The notes below the pieces were generated by a model. It ran no database searches. It saw only the letters and a program-made list of their open reading frames with translations, and was not told the origin of the DNA. This document shows, in pieces, positions 14,101 through 18,532 of a DNA stretch of 18,532 nt; the first letter of the stretch is position 1; every line of letters starts with the position of its first letter. The stretch covers positions 1 to 18,532 of the forward strand of contig JBKQHQ010000087.1 in assembly GCA_052148715.1 (NCBI GenBank), given 5' to 3'. The position numbers and the translations under genes are program-made. This DNA comes from JBKQHQ01 sp052148715. GTDB taxonomy: Bacteria; Pseudomonadota; Alphaproteobacteria; Rhizobiales; Xanthobacteraceae.

Positions 14101-14777
14101 CGGCGAGCTATCCGGAGATCGCTCCCGGCCAGTACACGGTCATTTCCATCTCCGATACCGGGGAGGGCATGTCGCCTGAAGTCTTGGCGCGCGTCTTCGA
14201 GCCGTTTTTTACGACCAAGAGTCCCGGCGAGGGCACCGGGCTCGGGCTCAGCATGGTCTACGGGTTCATGAAGCAATCCGGCGGACACGTCACCGTCTAC
14301 AGTGAAGTCGGCAGAGGCACCACGTTCAGGCTGTACCTTCCCTCGGCGTTGCCGGCGAGCGGCCATGCGAGCACCGTGGCGGCGGCGCCCATGCCGCCGG
14401 CGGCGGGCGGAGAAGTGATCCTGGCGGTCGATGACAATCCGGACGTGCGCACGACCGTTACCCGCCATCTGCGGGATCTCGGTTATCAGGTGATCACGGC
14501 GGACGGCGCGGACGGGGCCTTGGATACGATCAAGAGCTCCTCGCGGATTGATTTGTTGTTCACCGACGTGGTGATGCCCGGCGGCATGGACGGCAAGGCG
14601 CTCGCAGACGTGGCGCGCAAAGTGCGCCCAGACTTGAAAGTCCTATTCACCTCGGGCTTTCCGGGGACGTCCATCGGTGATGCCGTCCAATTCGACGGCG
14701 GCGAAGCGTTTCTCAGCAAGCCGTACCGCAAGCATGACCTGGCGCGGAAGGTGCGGGAAGTGCTGGAGGCGTCCTGA
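11151..14777 (+). CDS. Membrane hybrid histidine kinase, dCACHE-4xPAS-HisKA-HATPase-REC (1208 aa)
   Basis: Domain order from the chosen start: membrane segment about 7-31; periplasmic dCACHE-type sensor about 36-276 (contains SDRPHFRHH); second membrane segment about 283-305; PAS domains about 324-436, 462-576, 581-696 and 705-823, the first starting with AALNNMSQGLALFD; HisKA with His847 in GGLAHDFNNLL; HATPase_c with N box VNMAINARDAM, G1 motif SDTGEGM and G2 motif GEGTGLGLSM; C-terminal receiver with AVDDNPDV, phospho-Asp1139 (LLFTDVVMPGG) and Lys1190 (LSKPYRK). All catalytic motifs are intact. The frame is open back to TTG at 10914, but those 79 residues look like non-coding translation, and GTG at 11151 has GGAG seven bases upstream. 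It should sense a small periplasmic ligand and signal through its own receiver. Paralogue of the gene at 14968. Confidence 0.9.
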   Translation: MLRGRSFWLPFGIAALCVSVVVLLWAALIFQFHRSEDAALDQARKDAKNLAMAFGEHVGRTIGAIDQLILTIIAERINHPNNYSLPTWLDSSPLLKGMALQVSVLGPDGVARSSNLGISSEVDMSDRPHFRHHLDPSAPQPYISAPVMGRISRKWSIQVTRRINEGDGSFGGVVVVSVDPLYFVRFYDSVELGTSGTVLLVGDDGIVRARRPLDGRGLGQDIGDGALLAHSRDAKAGAYLAPGKSDGIERLFGYMSIADYPLLVSVGIGTNDILASVRRERRIGLALGAALTLILIGLSWLLIRATNRRRSRADELIWRQKLQMDAALNNMSQGLALFDGAARLVLCNQRYIEMYGLPPGAVKPGCTLADILALRRQAGNFADDPEQYCADVVFVIGRGRRVHHIAETADGRTIQIVNDPVAGGGWVATHEDITSRQNAEKALREARLEAEAAEQHARSAHARLLDAFEVVPEGLVLFDADDRYVLWNRRYAEMSAEMGAEPSAGLRFEDILRSNLARGQFADAVGREEEWIAERLALHGRPQTTLEQRLPDGRWVKIHERRTADGGSVKVRIDITELKQREESFRLLFEGNPLPMWVYDRDSLRFLDVNAAAIVHYGYSRAEFLAMTLLDIRPAEDRELVRALAGTGQGDYLSGRTWRHLKASGERIDAAVFSQALVYQGASASLVAIVDITERKSVEDELRRTRAFLHTILDNIPATVLVKNAGDLCYVLVNKSGEKLLGLPREQILGKTAQDVLPPDTAEGVGREDQKILQTRRALSAPEQVIQTSAGSRIVRATKVPILDDDGATQFVLTVIDDLTERKQIERQLQQAQKMEAVGNLTGGLAHDFNNLLMIIIGNLDLLQEEVTGNSAAAEMVQTTLDASLRGAELTRQLLAFSRRQPLQPKIVELEELVGDTVRLLTRTLGEDIRVELDTGSALPPVRVDAAQLEAALVNMAINARDAMPRGGTLRIAIEPAAFGAEDAASYPEIAPGQYTVISISDTGEGMSPEVLARVFEPFFTTKSPGEGTGLGLSMVYGFMKQSGGHVTVYSEVGRGTTFRLYLPSALPASGHASTVAAAPMPPAAGGEVILAVDDNPDVRTTVTRHLRDLGYQVITADGADGALDTIKSSSRIDLLFTDVVMPGGMDGKALADVARKVRPDLKVLFTSGFPGTSIGDAVQFDGGEAFLSKPYRKHDLARKVREVLEAS

Positions 14778-14794
14778 CTGGTGATTGCGGGGGC

Positions 14795-14853
14795 AGTAAT
14801 AATACGCATTATACCATTAAAGCGTTCTTAGCGCCGGTGAACCATCTTCGACC
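14795..14853 (+). promoter_or_regulatory. 59-bp shared upstream element, copy 2
   Basis: Counterpart of the element at 9536-9594 (47/59 identical, no gaps). It starts 17 bases after the stop codon of the first hybrid kinase and ends 114 bases before the ATG of the second. If it is a promoter, the second kinase can be transcribed on its own rather than only by read-through. Confidence 0.5.
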
Positions 14854-14967
14854 GGCATGGCACGCGCCAGCGGATCGGCACGATCGAACCACGGCTCTGC
14901 GCCCGCTGCGTGATGCGCGCCGACGGGTTGAAATCTCTTTCGTCCCCTTGCGCAACGGATCAGAAGA

Positions 14968-17940
14968 ATGGATTTCGCGACCCCGTCGAACTCGTTGGGC
15001 CATGGCGCGGCCGGCGGCCGCGAGCCCGCCAGTCAGGTTGCCGACGCAGCACAGCGCGGCGAGGCGGTCCAACGCGCGCCCGGCACTCCGATCAAGCTCA
15101 TCGTCTTCGGCGGCGCCGTGCTGATTGCCGCCCTGTCGATCGGGACCGCCTGGTTCGTGCTCAACACGCGTGCGCGCGCCTTGGCCGATGCTGAACGTGA
15201 GCTCAGCAACGTTGCTTTGGTCCTTACCGAAGAGATCGACCGGTCATTTCAATCATTGACGCTCGTGCAAGCAAGCGTCATCGATGGCATGCAATCACTG
15301 GGCCTGCGCTCGAGCGCGGACTTCGAGCGTCAAATGTCGGGCCGCGATGTCCACCTGATGCTCAAGCACAAGATCAGCGGCTTGCCCCATATCGGAGCGC
15401 TGGCGCTGATCAACGCCGATGGACGGGTGTTCAGTTCGACGCGCCAATGGCCGATGCCGGACATAAGCGCCGCCGGCCAGAGCTTTTTCAAGACGCTGAA
15501 GGCCGACCGAGATCGGGAATGGATTTTGAGCGAGCCGGTGCACAATAGAACGGCGGATGGCACTTGGACGATATATCTCAGCCGCAAGTTCACGGCGCCC
15601 AACGGCGACCTCCTCGGCATCGTCTCGGGCGGGATGGAGCTTAAGTATTTTGAAGAGTTCTTCAGCTCTATCACGCTGGGAAAGAGTGCGTCGATCTCTC
15701 TGTTTCGCGATGACGGCGTGTTGCTGGTGCGCTACCCGCAGATCGACGCCGCTGTTGGCGAGCCGTTCACGGAGGTCATTGAGCCGCTGAAAAGCCGCGG
15801 ACATATTACGCTCCGCTTGAGCGGACAATTGAGCGGCGAGGATCGCATTGTAGCGGCCCAACGTGTCGCGCATTTCCCGTTGCTGGTCGTGGCCGGCACC
15901 AGCGTGCCCGCCGTGCTTGCCGATTGGCGCAACCAATCGAGGTTTTTGGTCGGGGCGGCCGCGCTGGTCGATGGCGCGGCGGCCATCATCATTTTTCAGA
16001 TCGTTACGCGGTTGCGGCGGGGACGCAACGAGTCGGAGCGGCGTTTGCTGGAAAAAACCACGCAGCTTGACACGGCGCTCAACAACATGTCGCAGGGCCT
16101 GGCCTTGTTCGGCGAATCGGCAAGGCTCGTTCTGTACAATAGGCGCTATGTCGAGATGAACGGCCTTTCAGCGGCAGAGATCCGGCCCGGTTGGACGCTG
16201 CTTGACGTGCTGCAGGCGAGCCAGCGCGCCGGCAATTTCTTAGGCAGCCCGCCGCAACACTATTCCGACGTGCTGGCGGCCATCAAACGCGGAGAGATTT
16301 ACAGAGCGGTTCGGGAAACGGCAGGCGGCCGGTTCGTTCAAGTGATCAATCAGCCGCTGTCCGGCGGCGGCTGGGTCTCCACCCATGAAGATATCACGGA
16401 GCGCCGGAGCGCCGAAAAAGAGCGCGATCGTAGCCGGGAATTCCTGGATCTGATCATCCAAAATGTGCCGGCCGTCATTATCGTGAAGAATGCGGATGAT
16501 TTACGCTACGTGCTTGTCAATCGCGCCGGCGAGAGACTTTGGGGCATGCCCAAGGCGGATCTGATCGGGAAGACGGCGCGGGAACTCTTCCCAGAATCGA
16601 CCGCCGCGACAATCGCGGCCCACGATCGGATAGTTCTACAAAATCGGCAAAAGTTTTTCGACGAGCATATGATTCAAACCGCGGCCGGGCCGCGCATCGT
16701 GAAGGCAACACGGCTATCCATTCCGCTCGAGGGCGAGCCGCAGTTTCTTCTGACGGTCCTGGAAGATGTGACCGAACGAAGGCAGATCGAACGTGAGCTG
16801 CAGCAAGCGATGAAGATGGAAGCGGTCGGCAGGCTGACCGGCGGCATGGCGCACGATTTCAACAATCTCCTGCTGATCATCATCGGCAACCTCGATCTGC
16901 TGCAGGAAGAAGTGGCCGGAAACGCGACGGCGATGGAGGAGGTGCAAGCCATTCTTCAAGCGAGCCTGCGCGGGGCCGAATTGACGCGCCAGATGTTGGC
17001 GTTCTCGCGCCGCCAGCCACTGCAGCCGAAGCTCGTCGGCATCAACGAGCTCGTCGGCAACGCCGCACGGCTGCTGGCCCGCACATTGGGTGAGAACATC
17101 GATATTTCGGTGCATACCACCGCCGACTTGCCGTCGGTTCTGGTCGATGAGGCGCAACTGGAGGCGGCGCTGGTGAATATCGCGATCAATGCGCGCGATG
17201 CCATGCCGACCGGAGGCAGGCTAACGATCGAAACCAAGAAAATGCAGTTCGACGCCGACGAGCTGGTGAGCGCAGAAGGGCTCGCACCGGGCAGCTACAT
17301 CGTGGTCGTCATCACCGATACCGGTACCGGCATGCCTCCCGACGTCTTGGCGCGAATCTTCGAGCCGTTCTTCACCACCAAAAAGCCCGGTGAAGGGACT
17401 GGGCTGGGCCTGAGCATGGTTTATGGCTTCATCAAGCAGTCCGGAGGCCATGTCAGGGCCTACAGCGAGGTCGGCAGAGGTACATCCTTCAAGCTCTATT
17501 TGCCGCAGGCCGCGGCGAGCGCCCGCGAGGCTCCGATTGTGCGGGCGCAGGAGGTGCGCAAGGCGAGCGGCGAGGAGGTCATCCTTGCCGTGGATGACAA
17601 TCCGGACGTCCGTCGAACGGTCGGCAACCATTTGCGCGATTTGGGCTATCAGGTGGTCACCGCCGAAAATGCCGAGAAGGCGCTGCAGACGATTGCCGAT
17701 CCGGGCAAGATCGATCTTCTGTTCACGGACGTGGTTATGCCGGGGGGGATGAACGGCAAGCAACTCGCCCTTGAGGCCCGTAAACAGCGGCCGGACCTGA
17801 AGGTCTTGTTCACGTCGGGATTTCCGGGCACCTCGCTGAGCAATAACCTCGATCTCGATTCCGGCGATGCGCTGCTCTGCAAGCCTTACCGCAAGCATGA
17901 GCTGGCGCAGCGCGTGCGCGAGGTCTTGGACGGGGCCTGA
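14968..17940 (+). CDS. Membrane hybrid histidine kinase, dCACHE-2xPAS-HisKA-HATPase-REC (990 aa)
   Basis: After about 42 polar residues come a membrane segment (about 43-65), a periplasmic dCACHE-like sensor (about 70-320) and a second membrane segment (about 326-347). Two PAS domains follow (about 365-477, starting with TALNNMSQGLALFG, and about 489-605). The kinase core has HisKA with His629 (GGMAHDFNNLL) and HATPase_c with N box VNIAINARDAM, G1 motif TDTGTGM (about 783-789) and G2 motif GEGTGLGLSM. The C-terminal receiver has Asp876/Asp877, phospho-Asp921 (LLFTDVVMPGG), Thr949 and Lys972 (LCKPYRK). It is a clear paralogue of the preceding kinase but lacks that protein's second and third PAS domains, and the two sensor domains differ strongly. 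ATG at 14968 has only a weak ribosome site. No Hpt protein or DNA-binding regulator lies in the cluster. Confidence 0.92.
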   Translation: MDFATPSNSLGHGAAGGREPASQVADAAQRGEAVQRAPGTPIKLIVFGGAVLIAALSIGTAWFVLNTRARALADAERELSNVALVLTEEIDRSFQSLTLVQASVIDGMQSLGLRSSADFERQMSGRDVHLMLKHKISGLPHIGALALINADGRVFSSTRQWPMPDISAAGQSFFKTLKADRDREWILSEPVHNRTADGTWTIYLSRKFTAPNGDLLGIVSGGMELKYFEEFFSSITLGKSASISLFRDDGVLLVRYPQIDAAVGEPFTEVIEPLKSRGHITLRLSGQLSGEDRIVAAQRVAHFPLLVVAGTSVPAVLADWRNQSRFLVGAAALVDGAAAIIIFQIVTRLRRGRNESERRLLEKTTQLDTALNNMSQGLALFGESARLVLYNRRYVEMNGLSAAEIRPGWTLLDVLQASQRAGNFLGSPPQHYSDVLAAIKRGEIYRAVRETAGGRFVQVINQPLSGGGWVSTHEDITERRSAEKERDRSREFLDLIIQNVPAVIIVKNADDLRYVLVNRAGERLWGMPKADLIGKTARELFPESTAATIAAHDRIVLQNRQKFFDEHMIQTAAGPRIVKATRLSIPLEGEPQFLLTVLEDVTERRQIERELQQAMKMEAVGRLTGGMAHDFNNLLLIIIGNLDLLQEEVAGNATAMEEVQAILQASLRGAELTRQMLAFSRRQPLQPKLVGINELVGNAARLLARTLGENIDISVHTTADLPSVLVDEAQLEAALVNIAINARDAMPTGGRLTIETKKMQFDADELVSAEGLAPGSYIVVVITDTGTGMPPDVLARIFEPFFTTKKPGEGTGLGLSMVYGFIKQSGGHVRAYSEVGRGTSFKLYLPQAAASAREAPIVRAQEVRKASGEEVILAVDDNPDVRRTVGNHLRDLGYQVVTAENAEKALQTIADPGKIDLLFTDVVMPGGMNGKQLALEARKQRPDLKVLFTSGFPGTSLSNNLDLDSGDALLCKPYRKHELAQRVREVLDGA

Positions 17941-18428
17941 CCCGGCAAATTTTCCAGCCTCTTGCGCCGACCGTACAGAATCGCGGGGTGGCGGACGACC
18001 GACAATTCAAAGCGCGCGGGCGCTGCAATCGAAAGCGCATTATCGGTTTCCATTGTCATTGCGAGCGCAGCGAAGCAATCTCGGGTATGCGGCACGAGAT
18101 TGTCGCGGGCGCGCCGAAGTCGGGCGTTGCTGATCCAGTAGAAAATTCATGCCGGCATCTGTCAGCTTGACCATTCATTTTTGCCCGTTTCAAATCGTGT
18201 CGCCGGCACGCAGACGCGTCGGCTCGGCGAGCACGGATGTGAATGGGCATGGATGACGAACGTGGGAAGGGAGCGCCCCTGCGTCCCTGCTGTTTTTTCG
18301 CTGTTCTTTCAGCCACCTCTCCGGCGCCCGCGACGGTGCTCAACGGGTATTGCGTAGCTGATTACCGTGAGCGCCGGGGCTCTCGCTCGGCAGACGGTGG
18401 GTGTCACCAGGGGAATCGGGTGAAGAGA
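17941..18428. other. Non-coding stretch after the signalling cluster
   Basis: I see no gene here. No terminator is evident directly after the kinase stop. The stretch contains one interspersed repeat (18057-18081) and, at its right end, the region following the stop codon of a minus-strand transposase fragment, where that element's terminal repeat would be expected; I could not identify the repeat without the other end. Confidence 0.5.
18057..18081. repeat. Interspersed repeat of the Bradyrhizobiaceae type
   Basis: The stretch contains CATTGCGAGCGCAGCGAAGC followed by AATCT; its reverse complement reads GATTGCTTCGCTGCGCTCGC. This short imperfect palindrome is very common in intergenic DNA of Bradyrhizobium, Rhodopseudomonas and relatives. 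Only one copy is in the window, so the call rests on recognition. The arms GCGAGCG and CGAAGC can form a small hairpin. Confidence 0.6.
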
Positions 18429-18532
18429 TCATGCGGCAATGAGGGTTGCGAGGAAGTCGTCGTCCCACGCGGCGACTTTGCGTTTGAGGCGCAGAGAGTC
18501 TTTTCCTGGGGCTATTCGGATCAGATTGTGCG
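18429..18532 (-). CDS. Probable transposase C-terminus, cut by window end
   Basis: On the minus strand, an open frame enters from the window edge and reads HNLIRIAPGKDSLRLKRKVA followed by AWDDDFLATLIAA and TGA at 18431-18429. The opening HNLIRIA resembles the last helix of several DDE transposases, in which an asparagine-leucine-hydrophobic-arginine segment follows the catalytic glutamate region. I cannot assign an IS family from 33 residues. No other protein type suggests itself. If right, this is the 3' end of an insertion sequence lying to the right of the window. Confidence 0.45.
   Translation of the reverse strand, partial: HNLIRIAPGKDSLRLKRKVAAWDDDFLATLIAA

Noticed and set aside
17221..17898. 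Minus-strand frame of 225 codons opposite the receiver of the second hybrid kinase
   Set aside because: Antisense of conserved ATPase and receiver motifs, no ribosome site.

Overview
The window reads as high-GC alphaproteobacterial chromosome, most likely Hyphomicrobiales of the Bradyrhizobium/Rhodopseudomonas type. The indications are an Omp25/RopB-type porin-like barrel, a DUF6894 protein, several small Bradyrhizobium-like hypothetical proteins, PAS-rich histidine kinases and an abundant interspersed repeat of the GCGAGCGCAGCGAAGCAATC type. The genus is an inference from protein style; no marker gene settles it.

Left part (1-5650) is accessory and decayed. It opens inside the 3' end of an IS66 transposase whose terminal inverted repeat ends near 685. 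Small hypothetical genes follow, mixed with gene relics: an NTF2-like C-terminus (1320-1520), a CHRD-domain C-terminus that still has its terminator (2531-2716), and a histidine kinase ATPase fragment (4965-5132). Intact genes here are an outer membrane beta-barrel (minus), a 57-aa HTH-like protein with its own promoter and terminator, two secreted hypothetical proteins (minus), a small Cys-rich protein and a DUF6894 protein.

Middle part (5944-9352) holds a soluble PAS-PAS histidine kinase translationally coupled to a single-domain response regulator, a chemotaxis-receptor tail inactivated by a one-base frameshift, a tRNA-Arg(TCT) gene with encoded CCA, and an exported GlcG/HbpS-type protein.

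Right part (9536-17940) is a plus-strand signalling cluster: a receiver-EAL protein whose EAL active site lacks one conserved glutamate, then two large paralogous membrane hybrid histidine kinases (dCACHE, PAS repeats, HisKA, HATPase, receiver). A 59-bp element, 47/59 identical and ungapped, lies upstream of both the receiver-EAL gene and the second hybrid kinase, which suggests shared control. A plausible model is that the two kinases sense periplasmic ligands and that the receiver-EAL protein is one of their outputs; this is inference from proximity. The window closes with an interspersed repeat and the tail of a second transposase, so the region is flanked by mobile-element remnants. I see no CRISPR array, phage module or clearly new defence or biosynthetic system.
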